64,000 bases of DNA from Pontibacter russatus (GCF_009931655.1 NZ_CP047984.1:992001-1056000), one strand, 5' to 3'; shown: positions 18,923 through 27,234, counted from the first letter of the stretch. Numbers and translations are program-made. The notes: generated from the letters alone by a model not told the origin.

Positions 18923-19624
18923 ATGAAACAAGAGAATTTATTTGCCCAAGTGCAGCAGCTGCACGAAAGAGGCTATTCCATCAGAAGTATTGCCGGGTTA
19001 ACAGGCATCAGCAAGTCCAGCGTAGGCAGAATGGTAAAGGAAATACAGGGTTTAGGCCCTGGGACAGCAGCAGGGACGCGTCCCGCGCCTGTCCCGGATA
19101 GGGCTGGGGCTCCCGGTGGGACAGTTGCAGCGGCTGTCCCAAAGGCATCCAGGGACATCTACGGTACTTTAGAAAATGATGATTTCAACACTGTGGTACT
19201 TAAACGACTGCTGGAAAAGCAGGAAAACCCTTATATAAGGAATGTCTTGAGGAGTCAATATATGGTAAATCTATATGAAAGCTATCAAGATTTATTAAGC
19301 TGTATGCTCTATTTACTGACAGAGGGCTTCAAAAAGGAGGAGCTGGCGCACTCGCAAATAAAATGGATGCATCAGGAGGTAAAGCATTTTATGGATTGCA
19401 GCATACGTGTCTGCTCGTATTGCGGTGCAAGTTACAGGGAGCTTTTCATTGCCCATGTGTTGGAAAAAATCAGCAGTTTCCTGGAACAGCAGCCGGAATT
19501 TGAGTCTACTGTACGAGGGCTAAAGTTAAGTGCAACTGCTGATTTAGAGCTGTTTATAATGAAAGTTCAGTATCTTGACATCTGTACCCCCGGGATTATG
19601 AGATGCTATACATTAATGATTTGA
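18923..19624 (+). CDS. HTH-domain protein of the element, function unknown
   Basis: Residues 1-42 form a resolvase/transposase-type helix-turn-helix (ERGYSIRSIAGLTGISKSSV, then GRMVKEIQ). A Gly/Ala/Pro-rich linker at about 43-75, rich in TGGGACAG DNA motifs, leads to a 150-residue C-terminal domain with a cysteine cluster (CSIRVCSYCG). It lies 42 bases after the helicase gene on the same strand, so it is probably its partner in replication or control. Confidence 0.65.
   Translation: MKQENLFAQVQQLHERGYSIRSIAGLTGISKSSVGRMVKEIQGLGPGTAAGTRPAPVPDRAGAPGGTVAAAVPKASRDIYGTLENDDFNTVVLKRLLEKQENPYIRNVLRSQYMVNLYESYQDLLSCMLYLLTEGFKKEELAHSQIKWMHQEVKHFMDCSIRVCSYCGASYRELFIAHVLEKISSFLEQQPEFESTVRGLKLSATADLELFIMKVQYLDICTPGIMRCYTLMI
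19060..19141. repeat. Second cluster of TGGGACAG motifs
   Basis: TGGGACAG at 19060 and 19117, CTGTCCCG at 19089 and CTGTCCCA at 19134 lie in the linker-coding part of the HTH gene; the last two TGGGACA-type motifs form an inverted repeat. Confidence 0.6.
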
Positions 19625-19676
19625 ATGAATTGCAACAATAATTTTGGCTGATTACTTTACAAACAGTAAAGTAGGC

Positions 19677-19716
19677 AACAGCAGGGGCTACCATATTGGT
19701 AGCCCCTGCTGTTTTA
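19677..19716. terminator. Terminator after the HTH gene
   Basis: A perfect 17-bp stem (AACAGCAGGGGCTACCA and its complement at 19697-19713) with a TAT loop is followed by TTTTAG. It separates the element's replication genes from the cassette array. Confidence 0.85.
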
Positions 19717-19800
19717 GCGTAATACAGCCCATAAACATTTCAAAATTTAAGCACAATGACCAGAAAGCAAGAAGAACTTTAGAATTTAGCTTAGATTTCT

Positions 19801-19905
19801 GAGGGATTCCGGCCTTGGGACAGCAGCTTGGACGCATCACGTGCCTGACCCAGATAATGTTGGGACACCGGGACAGCTTCAGCATGCGTCCCAGAGACAG
19901 GTCAG
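19801..19905 (+). pseudogene. Decayed partial copy of the HTH gene linker region
   Basis: The sequence GGGACAGCAGC, then GACGCATCACGTGCCTGACC and GGGACAGCTTCAGC, aligns base by base with about 95 bases of the HTH gene starting at 19055, with scattered substitutions and a small deletion. Only the linker-coding part is present, with no HTH. Confidence 0.55.
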
Positions 19906-20105
19906 CATAATAGAAGCTTACTGCCGATTGAAAAGTTGAAAGCTGTGTCTGGCTCTGGTCCTGCAAACGTAGTGGCTACACATTCTTCATTAGGTGCGCC
20001 CGTGCTACTTACCACTTCTTTCTCAGCTTCGTGCACTACTTCTATTTGCTGCTTTGAAGCGCAATCAGTGAAAAGTAAGAAGAGAAGTAAGTACAAGTTC
20101 TTCAT
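19902..20105 (-). CDS. Putative small lipoprotein, terminal cassette
   Basis: The 67-residue frame begins MKNLYLLLFLLFTDCASKQQ, a plausible lipoprotein signal with Cys15, followed by a charged segment. It starts just downstream of attC site 1 like the other cassette genes. Its 3' end runs into the decayed HTH copy and no attC follows, so the cassette is probably truncated and the last ~25 residues may be junk. Confidence 0.4.
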   Translation of the reverse strand: MKNLYLLLFLLFTDCASKQQIEVVHEAEKEVVSSTGAPNEECVATTFAGPEPDTAFNFSIGSKLLLC

Positions 20106-20117
20106 AATTCTAATTGC

Positions 20118-20182
20118 AGGTAAACGGCCGCGTGCTTAAGATGCCGAAGCGTTAGCGAGGTAACTTAAGCATTGTGTTGTAC
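20118..20182 (-). other. attC-like site 1
   Basis: Core ends are AGGTAAAC (20118-20125) and GTTGTAC (20176-20182). The inner stem GTGCTTAAG/CTTAAGCAT encloses GAAGCGTTAGCGAGG, a loop sequence shared with sites 4 and 7. The GTTGTAC core is complementary to GTACAAC of site 2. Confidence 0.8.
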
Positions 20183-20192
20183 TTTGTAGTTC

Positions 20193-20585
20193 TTAATAAA
20201 TACCTGTTGTTTTAGTACCCCAGCCTTTGTCAAGCTCTTTACAGAACTCAATAGAGTGAGGCTTTAACTTTCTTGTGAACCTTACTATTGGGAAGTTTCT
20301 TTCGCCATCACTATTGGTGATGTTTTCCAGAAATTCATACTTGACTGCCCAACGTACTTTATCATTTCCTTCTATCAGCATTTGTTCTGCAAAGTCAGCA
20401 AGCTTAGTTACATCTTCTTCTGTTCCGCTTTTTATTTTATCAAAGGCAAGTGAGGAGAATTGAGCCATTTCTAAACCAAATTCATACTCGTTGTCTCCCC
20501 AAAAACCCCTGTGTTTTTCAAGCTTGTCCTTGAACTCAGGAAAAAGCTTTAGCATAATCTTTATACTATCTTGTTCGCTTATCAC
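20193..20585 (-). CDS. Cassette gene, hypothetical protein (130 aa)
   Basis: The protein MISEQDSIKIMLKLFPEFKD is soluble and acidic, with a central helical region (AQFSSLAFDKIKSGTEEDV) and VRWAVKYEFLENITNSDGE. No named family could be assigned with confidence; the size and style resemble small immunity-type proteins. It fills the cassette between sites 1 and 2, its stop lying 11 bases from the core. The AT-rich composition differs from the backbone. Confidence 0.7.
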   Translation of the reverse strand: MISEQDSIKIMLKLFPEFKDKLEKHRGFWGDNEYEFGLEMAQFSSLAFDKIKSGTEEDVTKLADFAEQMLIEGNDKVRWAVKYEFLENITNSDGERNFPIVRFTRKLKPHSIEFCKELDKGWGTKTTGIY

Positions 20586-20611
20586 TCCTGTTTTTCTATG
20601 ATTTCTATAAA

Positions 20612-20663
20612 GTACAACGGTTTGGCTATGGCGCGTTTTATTGCGCTATAGCTTTTGTTGTGC
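20612..20663 (-). other. attC-like site 2
   Basis: A 52-bp site with GTACAAC (20612-20618) and GTTGTGC (20657-20663) cores, and stem GCTATGGCGC/GCGCTATAGC around a TTTTATT loop. GTTGTGC is the reverse complement of GCACAAC at site 3. Confidence 0.85.
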
Positions 20664-20669
20664 GATCGT

Positions 20670-21746
20670 TTACTTTATTTCCACTGGCTTCATTTTATAC
20701 GCTCTTTCGCTGTCCTCCAAATCCATTTGATAAACCCTAATACCCTTGGCTCTTGCGATTCTGATTAAAGATCGTTTGTTCTCATCAGATATTTTATGGC
20801 CCAAATAGATTTCTTTTGGTTTGATATTTGGGAAATGGGTATGGTCGGGTTTCTGTTCATCGAGATTATTGCCGGTTTGTCGGATTATTCTCCATTCCTT
20901 TTCATAAGCCCAATCATTTGATTTGAAAAGTAAAGATTTGTAATAAAACAGCTTATCGTAGAAAGGATATGGAAATTTTAAACCCAAATGACGAAAGAAG
21001 TCATCCATAAAATGAAATTCAACATAGTATGTAGCATCATACCTTTTGTCAGAATAGAGTACAGGAAATATCTTATTATCAACGAATAGGCTACCCATTG
21101 TTTTTCCTTGTCCTATGTCTATAATATACATTGATTTAAAATCATAATTCAAAGCGAATCCAGTATGATTTGCGCTGTAATGAGTCCACATTAGGGTTAT
21201 GTCTACTTTTTCGCTGAAACAGGCAACTAAGGAGGCTTCTTTAATGCTCTTTTTTGCTAAGTCGGTTATTAAGTCAATCCGGTATTTATGATATCTGTTT
21301 TGAATTTCTATATGTTCAGGGGCTAAAAGGATGGGAGAGCCATTATGAGTTGCATTTTTGAGTATTCTATTAACGAAGTCTTGCCCAAACCACTCTTCCA
21401 CTTGTTTTCTATATTTAGTGCTCTTCAACAGTTTTTCTATATGCTCAAAACTATATTCAGGACTTACACTTTTTAGTTTGTTTAAAATTTTTTTCTTATC
21501 AACAAACAGAAGCGAGTCATGAGGATCATTAAAGGTTAATGGTTTCGAAAGCCAAAGTTGATCATTTTCAAATGCAGAAATATGGTTTTCCGTACAACTC
21601 CTGTAGCGAAAGAGACTACTAGGGGTTATTTTTTTGCAATACCCAAAGAGATCAGAAACAATCTTGCATTCCGCTTTCTGTTCCATATCATCAGGAATTT
21701 CAATTCCCATGATATATTGTTCAAACTTGTTTCGGATATCTTTCAT
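20670..21746 (-). CDS. Cassette gene, DUF2971-family protein
   Basis: The N-terminal half has the DUF2971 pattern: SLFRYRSCTENHISAFENDQ, LWLSKPLTFNDPHDS, and later LMWTHYSANHTGFALNYDFK, followed by EWRIIRQTG and a closing PKEIYLGHKIS. Function is not established for the family. I placed the start at ATG 21746 (MKDIRNKFEQ), since the longer frame opens with TTG inside attC site 3. Its stop is 7 bases from the site 2 core. Confidence 0.85.
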   Translation of the reverse strand: MKDIRNKFEQYIMGIEIPDDMEQKAECKIVSDLFGYCKKITPSSLFRYRSCTENHISAFENDQLWLSKPLTFNDPHDSLLFVDKKKILNKLKSVSPEYSFEHIEKLLKSTKYRKQVEEWFGQDFVNRILKNATHNGSPILLAPEHIEIQNRYHKYRIDLITDLAKKSIKEASLVACFSEKVDITLMWTHYSANHTGFALNYDFKSMYIIDIGQGKTMGSLFVDNKIFPVLYSDKRYDATYYVEFHFMDDFFRHLGLKFPYPFYDKLFYYKSLLFKSNDWAYEKEWRIIRQTGNNLDEQKPDHTHFPNIKPKEIYLGHKISDENKRSLIRIARAKGIRVYQMDLEDSERAYKMKPVEIK

Positions 21747-21758
21747 TTTATCAATGCT

Positions 21759-21810
21759 GCACAACGGTTGGGCTAAAGCACGCCTTGGTGAGCTTTAGCT
21801 TGGGTTAGGC
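21759..21810 (-). other. attC-like site 3
   Basis: Cores GCACAAC (21759-21765) and GTTAGGC (21804-21810) bound a stem GGCTAAAGC/GCTTTAGC. The end of the 21795-22472 gene lies inside this site: the GTTAGGC core encodes its residues Pro-Asn. Confidence 0.85.
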
Positions 21811-22472
21811 TTTGTGGTTTTTGACTCTAAATATTTTTCGAAGTTGAACTGTCCAGAATTGACTGCCTCTACAAATTGCCTGAGGCTGTTGCTAAGTAGC
21901 TCAATTTCATAAGGGTCATGTATCAAGCCGAAGACTTTACCATCGCCGTCAATACAGAGATAGTTTCCATCTTCTAAATCCTTTATCTGGTAGTAGGCCT
22001 TTCCGTTCACTTCGATTTCGGAGAGGTCTTCGAGGTCAAGCTGCTCGGATTTTAGATTTCCTACAATTTTGGCCAGCTTATCATTTTGGATAAGTACTTC
22101 CTTCAGTTGTGACACATCAATCTGGTAGCCTTTTAACTTGGTGATGTCCTTCTCGAATGCAAACCCACAGAACAAACCATCAGACACTATAAAGCTAAAA
22201 TCATAAGAGTTTCCACCTTCTGTAATCTTTATATTTTTTACCTCAAACCCAATCCCTTTTATCATTGAACGGTCTGCTTGTGCCGGGTCAAAGCCGATGG
22301 AATAATGGTTTGCTGGCATGGAGTAGTTGACAGAGTATCTTCTATATAATCCCTTAGTCAATCCCTCTAATAAGAAACCATATCGCTGTGGAAGTTGAGA
22401 AAACAGGTAATGGAAGAAAGCCAGTGATTTTCCTTCAATTTTCCAGCTTGTTTTCTTAAAGAGTCCAAACAT
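21795..22472 (-). CDS. Cassette gene, hypothetical protein with SUKH-like C-terminus
   Basis: The 225-residue protein starts MFGLFKKTSWKIEGKSLAFF. Near the C-terminus GNYLCIDGDGKVFGLIHDPYE and LRQFVEAVNSGQFN look like the end of SMI1/KNR4 (SUKH) proteins, a superfamily common among toxin-immunity proteins. The rest does not match a family I recognise, so an immunity role is a weak inference. The final codons lie within attC site 3. Confidence 0.7.
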   Translation of the reverse strand: MFGLFKKTSWKIEGKSLAFFHYLFSQLPQRYGFLLEGLTKGLYRRYSVNYSMPANHYSIGFDPAQADRSMIKGIGFEVKNIKITEGGNSYDFSFIVSDGLFCGFAFEKDITKLKGYQIDVSQLKEVLIQNDKLAKIVGNLKSEQLDLEDLSEIEVNGKAYYQIKDLEDGNYLCIDGDGKVFGLIHDPYEIELLSNSLRQFVEAVNSGQFNFEKYLESKTTKPNPS

Positions 22473-22488
22473 TATAAATTTCTATAGA

Positions 22489-22554
22489 GCCTAACGGTTT
22501 GTACAGCCTAAGCCCGCAGCGTAGCAAGGGTTAAGGCTGTACAAACCGTTAGGC
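22489..22554 (-). other. attC-like site 4 (near-perfect palindrome)
   Basis: GCCTAACGGTTTGTACAGCC and its exact complement (22535-22554) form a 20-bp perfect stem, ending in GCCTAAC and GTTAGGC cores. The loop contains GCAGCGTAGCAAGGGTTA, close to site 7. This is the most attC-like site by eye. Confidence 0.92.
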
Positions 22555-22563
22555 TTTGTTTTT

Positions 22564-23178
22564 TTACAATTCTATCAAATCATAAGATTCTGAAAAATAG
22601 AAGTCAATGTTTTTTTCTTCCCAAAAGAAACCATCCGTAAAATCTCTAAAACCAAACCAATTGTCAATGGCCGCAATTATTAGGTTCTTATCTTTAGTTT
22701 GAAGCCTAATTCCGACATCAACAACATTACCATATTCTTCCAAAAAGTGAATTCCATTTGAAAGGCTGGGTTTCACCATTATTTCCTCTTCAGTGGAAAA
22801 TCCTGAAGAAATTAGATTCTCAATAGTTTTGTTAGTTGCTTCGCTACCAAAATTTACTGTTATATACTCCTTATCAATCTGGCCCCAATAAATAATAGTT
22901 TTTAGGATTTGAATTCTATCTATAGTAATGTAATCGGCAATAATTCTGTCGGAATCATTTAGTATTAACTTTTCACTGATTAGCTCTGGTCTGGTGAATT
23001 TAATTTCTTGGCTTCCTGACTTGCTAATTCCATTCTCCAATTCCATAGAAAACAAAATGTAGTAAGTCCCAAAGTCAAGGATATAATAAGTGAAATTATA
23101 AATTACTCTTTCTGCCGTTTTACCAATTAGTTGTTTTAAGATTTGCCTTTCAGCTTCGGAGTATTCTAATCTTTTCAT
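22564..23178 (-). CDS. Cassette gene, hypothetical protein (204 aa)
   Basis: The protein (MKRLEYSEAERQILKQLIGK) is a soluble, aromatic-rich alpha/beta protein with YYILDFGTYYILFSMELENG and a C-terminal WFGFRDFTDGFFWEEKNIDF. No family was recognised. It sits between sites 4 and 5, its stop 10 bases from the core, with the low GC typical of the array. Confidence 0.75.
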   Translation of the reverse strand: MKRLEYSEAERQILKQLIGKTAERVIYNFTYYILDFGTYYILFSMELENGISKSGSQEIKFTRPELISEKLILNDSDRIIADYITIDRIQILKTIIYWGQIDKEYITVNFGSEATNKTIENLISSGFSTEEEIMVKPSLSNGIHFLEEYGNVVDVGIRLQTKDKNLIIAAIDNWFGFRDFTDGFFWEEKNIDFYFSESYDLIEL

Positions 23179-23203
23179 TAATCATTTCTTAACTTTAAAT
23201 TAT

Positions 23204-23256
23204 GCCTAACGTACTGGGCTAAGGCACGCTTCAGTGTGCTTTAGGTGTGGTTGGTA
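23204..23256 (-). other. attC-like site 5
   Basis: Cores GCCTAAC (23204-23210) and GTTGGTA (23250-23256); stem CTAAGGCAC/GTGTGCTTTAG with a bulge. GTTGGTA is complementary to TACCAAC at site 6. Confidence 0.82.
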
Positions 23257-23298
23257 GTAGGAATTATAATGTCAACCAGCAGTGGATATCTGATTACA

Positions 23299-23646
23299 TT
23301 ATAAATATTTTATCAATTGAGCCTTTACGGTTATTCCATCACCGGCTCCTTTGATGTCTTCTGTGGTTAAATCATAAAAGATTACAGCATCGGCTCCAAC
23401 CGATTTAGCCTTTGTAATCATTTCTTTTTTTATAATTTCTGGATCATATTCTATAAACTTATCGTTTGTCATTCTCCCAATTACCTTGTATTCTTTCTTT
23501 ACTTCTTTTACATCATAATAGAGATCAACTGAAGTTGAAGGCTGATAAGATTCGCCCAAATAATGGATGATAGGTCCGCTACATGAGGTATGTATCAAAC
23601 AAATCAATATACCAATTGTAATTAAAAGCAAATTTCTATTCTTCAT
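23299..23646 (-). CDS. Cassette gene, small lipoprotein
   Basis: Starting at ATG 23646 (MKNRNLLLITIGILICLIHT) the protein has a lipoprotein signal with lipobox HTSC, then a domain of about 90 residues: DVKEVKKEYKVIGRMTNDKF and KKEMITKAKSVGADAVIFYD. The alternating V-x-G-A-D-A-V strand recalls small YbjQ-like or surface-antigen-like folds, but this is only a resemblance. A longer frame starting at 23709 would read through attC site 6 and is rejected. Confidence 0.75.
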   Translation of the reverse strand: MKNRNLLLITIGILICLIHTSCSGPIIHYLGESYQPSTSVDLYYDVKEVKKEYKVIGRMTNDKFIEYDPEIIKKEMITKAKSVGADAVIFYDLTTEDIKGAGDGITVKAQLIKYL

Positions 23647-23672
23647 GGAAATTTTAATAATATTCTTATTAC

Positions 23673-23741
23673 TACCAACGGCCTCGTGTAAAAAGCGTTG
23701 ACATCCCAAAGGGTGGCAATGGTTTTTATACCTTGTTAGCA
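23673..23741 (-). other. attC-like site 6
   Basis: Cores TACCAAC (23673-23679) and GTTAGCA (23735-23741); stem built from GTAAAAA, TTG and CATCCC paired with GGGTG, CAA and TTTTTAT. The TGCTAAC core on the minus strand contains the TAA stop codon of the 803-residue cassette gene. Confidence 0.82.
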
Positions 23742-26147
23742 GTTGTTTTTATTCTGTTGTTTGTTTGTCTGTATTGCTTCATTTCGTTTCTTCATTTCCT
23801 CTTGCCATAGTTCACTTTGTATTTCTCCCCAAGTTTTTATATTTAAATGCCTTTTTACCGAAAACTCACATAAATTTCCAATCCAGTCGTTGTATATGTG
23901 AAAAGGTTTAGAGTCTTCTTTGTACTCTGAAAAATGATTCCAAAAATCATTTGGTAGCAGTTCTTTAGCAGTTAAAATAAGGACTGGATTTGTTGGCCGG
24001 TGCCCAATGCCAGTTCTAAAATGATTCACAACTTTTAGGATTTCTGCTTTTTCATACTCTGTTAACTCGTTATTTAGTGTTGCAAATGTCAAAATTGAAT
24101 TAGGAAATTCAGTTCCTAATTCAATCATTCTGTCAGCATCGTTAGATGTGAAGTTTTTGTATGTTTTACATTCGCAAAAAATCAAATCAGGCGGAATACT
24201 GTCTCTGTGCTTTTCTTGAAGCATAACAGCAAGATCAACTTCTTTTATTTTTTTATTTTTTTCAAGTTCAAAACCAATAAGTGCAGACATATTTCCTGAA
24301 GTGTCGGCAAATTCATGGTTAAACAATTTAAGAGTTAAAAATACAGTTATAACACCACCAACTTTATTGTTCTTGCTGAAAGGCCCAATTCCACGGTAAG
24401 CCCATTTTATTTCGGTTGGTTGATGCATTGGCAGACTAAAGTTATTTCTGCAAATAGCACAAGTCATTGTTTCTGTTAACTCGGACGGAAGGTAAAAAGA
24501 GTGCTGATGGCAAACTTCACACTGTAGAATTGACCCAAATTCAATTATCTTATTTTCTATTATTCTTTTAATGTAAGAGTTGACTTGTTCATTATTATTA
24601 ATCTTCAAACTTTTTTTTATTTCTCCAACTAATTGAGGATGATAAACGGTTTTACCGTCCTCAATCAACGCAAGTATATTAAGTGAAGCTTTGTTTTGTA
24701 AAAAATACGAACCTTGTATACCACCAATATTTTTTAATACTTCATTTGCTAAACGACCATTTGAGGTTTCGTTTAGTTTATTTCCGCTCTTGGAAAAATA
24801 GACTTTAAAAAAATCTTTAGCTTTTGGAATAAAGAAACGCACCTCATCATCCTCCCGTCTAGCATAGTGACTTAAACCTGTTTTAGATAATCGCCATTTA
24901 TTTCGACCAAAAGAATGGGTCAATCTTATCCAGTCAATTGTTTCTATGCCATATATCAGCCCTGCATCGTTTAAATATTCATCAAAATAACTAAACGTGA
25001 GGTTTACTTTATGTGAAGCTATAAGATTATAATTGTATTTAAGTTTGAATGGTAAGTGGTCGGTTGCGAATTTCACATGATTTTCTTGGACTTCTACTTG
25101 CAAATAAGATGAATTAATTTGTGTTTTCCCGCAGAGAACTTTGTCAGCTTCTAATACAGACCTTTCCCCAGACCAAAATCTGGGAAACCAGCCTTGAAAT
25201 GCAAAATTCAGATTACCCCCAATTTTTTTCTGTACTTCCTGAAGCTTTTGCTCAATCTTTTGTATTTGTTCAGGTGTTATTGTGGCGCTGAATTGATAAT
25301 TTATCAGTGAGAAACTTTCGGAATTATTTAATTTAGACGCACTAAACCTTTCTATAAATCCACTAAAATATAGATTATCTAATTGGCTAAGCGGTATTGG
25401 AACAATACTCCAGCCTAGAGCTCTTAGATTCCAATAATTAATAAGGTCGTTTAACCTTGCTTCGTTTAGAAAATAAATACCTTCGCCCTTAAACCAATGT
25501 CTTTCAGGAAATGAGTTTATTTCTTCTATATTAATATCTAACGAGCTAATATTTTCATTTGGAAAATGGTCAGCAATGTTGTCAAAAGTTATTTCGGGCT
25601 GTTCGAAATATGAATAGGAGTTTAACTGATTACCTATTTCTTTTTGAAAGCTATCTACAAAACAACCAATAAAAGACTTTAAAAATAATCCCGAATTTTG
25701 TGTATCGGGAAGCAAAAGCTTTAAATTATCATTCCTTACAAACTTAAACTCTGTTTCAATGATGTGAGAAATTAGTTGAGGAACGATTATTCCATATTGA
25801 ATTTCTCCTTTTTCTGTATTAGAAAGAAAGTCTTCAATTGTTAGTAAAGTTCTGTCACCAATTAATGTCTTAATGTATTCTACATCCAAAGAACTGTCAT
25901 AAAGAATAAGATCGGGATCAAAATTTTCTATTGTGTTTTGGTAGTAATCTAAAGCATCATATTCTATTGCATATTCATTTTTAAATTCGTTCGGTAAAAC
26001 TGAATGAAGTGGTAAAATTGGGCTGAAAATTCCTCCCCAATATGAAAATGCAATTTTGACTGCTCGTTCAAATTTGCTCTCAGAATTAGGCTCAATTAGA
26101 AAAAAAAATTTTATTGGTGATACTGTCTGATTTACGCCTATTGTCAT
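23736..26147 (-). CDS. Cassette gene, 803-aa zinc-ribbon and PD-(D/E)xK-like protein
   Basis: The first 500 residues are unrecognised (MTIGVNQTVSPIKFFFLIEP). A four-cysteine zinc ribbon lies at about 542-571 (CEVCH, then CAICRNN). About 65 residues later EVDLAVML and LIFCECKTYKNFTS fit the acidic and E-x-K parts of a PD-(D/E)xK nuclease fold, ending in SILTFATLN and helical segments. I infer a nucleic-acid-targeting, possibly antiphage, protein; this is not demonstrated. It is the largest cassette, its stop codon built into the attC core. Confidence 0.7.
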   Translation of the reverse strand: MTIGVNQTVSPIKFFFLIEPNSESKFERAVKIAFSYWGGIFSPILPLHSVLPNEFKNEYAIEYDALDYYQNTIENFDPDLILYDSSLDVEYIKTLIGDRTLLTIEDFLSNTEKGEIQYGIIVPQLISHIIETEFKFVRNDNLKLLLPDTQNSGLFLKSFIGCFVDSFQKEIGNQLNSYSYFEQPEITFDNIADHFPNENISSLDINIEEINSFPERHWFKGEGIYFLNEARLNDLINYWNLRALGWSIVPIPLSQLDNLYFSGFIERFSASKLNNSESFSLINYQFSATITPEQIQKIEQKLQEVQKKIGGNLNFAFQGWFPRFWSGERSVLEADKVLCGKTQINSSYLQVEVQENHVKFATDHLPFKLKYNYNLIASHKVNLTFSYFDEYLNDAGLIYGIETIDWIRLTHSFGRNKWRLSKTGLSHYARREDDEVRFFIPKAKDFFKVYFSKSGNKLNETSNGRLANEVLKNIGGIQGSYFLQNKASLNILALIEDGKTVYHPQLVGEIKKSLKINNNEQVNSYIKRIIENKIIEFGSILQCEVCHQHSFYLPSELTETMTCAICRNNFSLPMHQPTEIKWAYRGIGPFSKNNKVGGVITVFLTLKLFNHEFADTSGNMSALIGFELEKNKKIKEVDLAVMLQEKHRDSIPPDLIFCECKTYKNFTSNDADRMIELGTEFPNSILTFATLNNELTEYEKAEILKVVNHFRTGIGHRPTNPVLILTAKELLPNDFWNHFSEYKEDSKPFHIYNDWIGNLCEFSVKRHLNIKTWGEIQSELWQEEMKKRNEAIQTNKQQNKNNC

Positions 26148-26196
26148 TTCTTATTTTCGTATTGTTAATTGTGTTATTAGCTTGTGTTAAAATAGC

Positions 26197-26261
26197 TGCT
26201 AACGTGCTTGTACAGCCGAAGCCTGAAGCGTAGCGAGGGTTAGGGCTGTATCTTGTTACCT
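26197..26261 (-). other. attC-like site 7
   Basis: Cores TGCTAAC (26197-26203) and GTTACCT (26255-26261); inner stem TACAGCC/GGCTGTA enclosing GAAGCGTAGCGAGGGTTA, nearly identical to the loop of site 4. Confidence 0.88.
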
Positions 26262-26265
26262 GCTT

Positions 26266-27222
26266 TTATTTTTCTTCCGAGTTTACTTTAATATGATTCA
26301 GCACTCTCTCATGGATTTGATGGATGATAAAATCACTCCAAGGTCGCCAATATAGTGCAGGCTTAATATTATGGTAGTACCAAGTTGTCCCTTCTAATTT
26401 TGTCTGTCCGTTGGGTAGTGCTGTCAGTTTGAACTGCCCCTGTTTAGATACAAAATAATCGTGCAAGTGAGGTGCGTTAATATCCCAGAAGCTAATCTCT
26501 TTCATTGGCTCAGGCTGTTCTACTACGTCAAATTTTAGTAGCCTTGGCTCATCCCATACCGTTACGGGTTCTACAAAGCTGCCTGTTGTAAAATTGCAAT
26601 GGCGAACTGCGCCAACACCACTGCCTTCAATCCTTGCGTTGATAGGATAGGCTATACCTGTTTTAAAAATAAATTCAGTTGGCTCATCAAGTTCTGGAAA
26701 CTCAATTACATTTTTCCAGACAGTCTCTGGAGAAGCATTGATTACAATTGAAGTAACGACAGAAGAAAGGTGAGGCTCTTGTTCCTTTTCTATGAAGGCC
26801 ATAGTCGGAATTGAGGCCATGACTATTAGAATTATCGGTGCTGAGCTATTCGGAGCTTTAGAGATAATTTCATGCCCGAAAAAGCTACCCATCCATGTAA
26901 GTAGTACAGCTATTGGAGCCGCCATTGCAATGCAAATTAGACCTTCTATCGCGAAGGCCATTAGCCCTAAACTAAAGATTATAAGAGTCAGAAAGGCAAT
27001 GTTTCGTGATTCCTTGTATGTTACAGTTCTGTTGTATCCGAATAATATTGTTGAAGCTAAACCTATGAGCAATGGAGTTAAAATGAAAAGAGCAATTCCA
27101 TATTCCCCAATCCCATAGATTCCCCAAACAGTCAATGGTCCAGCCAACAGAATAGTTAAGGCTACAGAAAGCCACCTTCTCTTTTTTCTATCTGTTGACA
27201 ATATCTTATTGAGAAAACTCAT
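26266..27222 (-). CDS. Cassette gene, membrane protein with SRPBCC domain
   Basis: The N-terminal 150 residues contain four to five transmembrane segments (LSVALTILLAGPLTVWGIYG; IALFILTPLLIGLAST; ILIVMASIPTMAF). A SRPBCC/START-like domain follows from about 160 (SIVINASPETVWKNVIEFPE, VGAVRHCNFTTGSFVEPV, TKLEGTTWYYHNIKP). Such domains bind hydrophobic ligands. The stop lies 5 bases from the site 7 core. Confidence 0.8.
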   Translation of the reverse strand: MSFLNKILSTDRKKRRWLSVALTILLAGPLTVWGIYGIGEYGIALFILTPLLIGLASTILFGYNRTVTYKESRNIAFLTLIIFSLGLMAFAIEGLICIAMAAPIAVLLTWMGSFFGHEIISKAPNSSAPIILIVMASIPTMAFIEKEQEPHLSSVVTSIVINASPETVWKNVIEFPELDEPTEFIFKTGIAYPINARIEGSGVGAVRHCNFTTGSFVEPVTVWDEPRLLKFDVVEQPEPMKEISFWDINAPHLHDYFVSKQGQFKLTALPNGQTKLEGTTWYYHNIKPALYWRPWSDFIIHQIHERVLNHIKVNSEEK

Positions 27223-27234
27223 AATTGTAATTGC

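Noticed and set aside
19688-19966. 92-residue minus-strand frame
   Set aside because: It spans the terminator and the decayed HTH copy, with no sensible composition.
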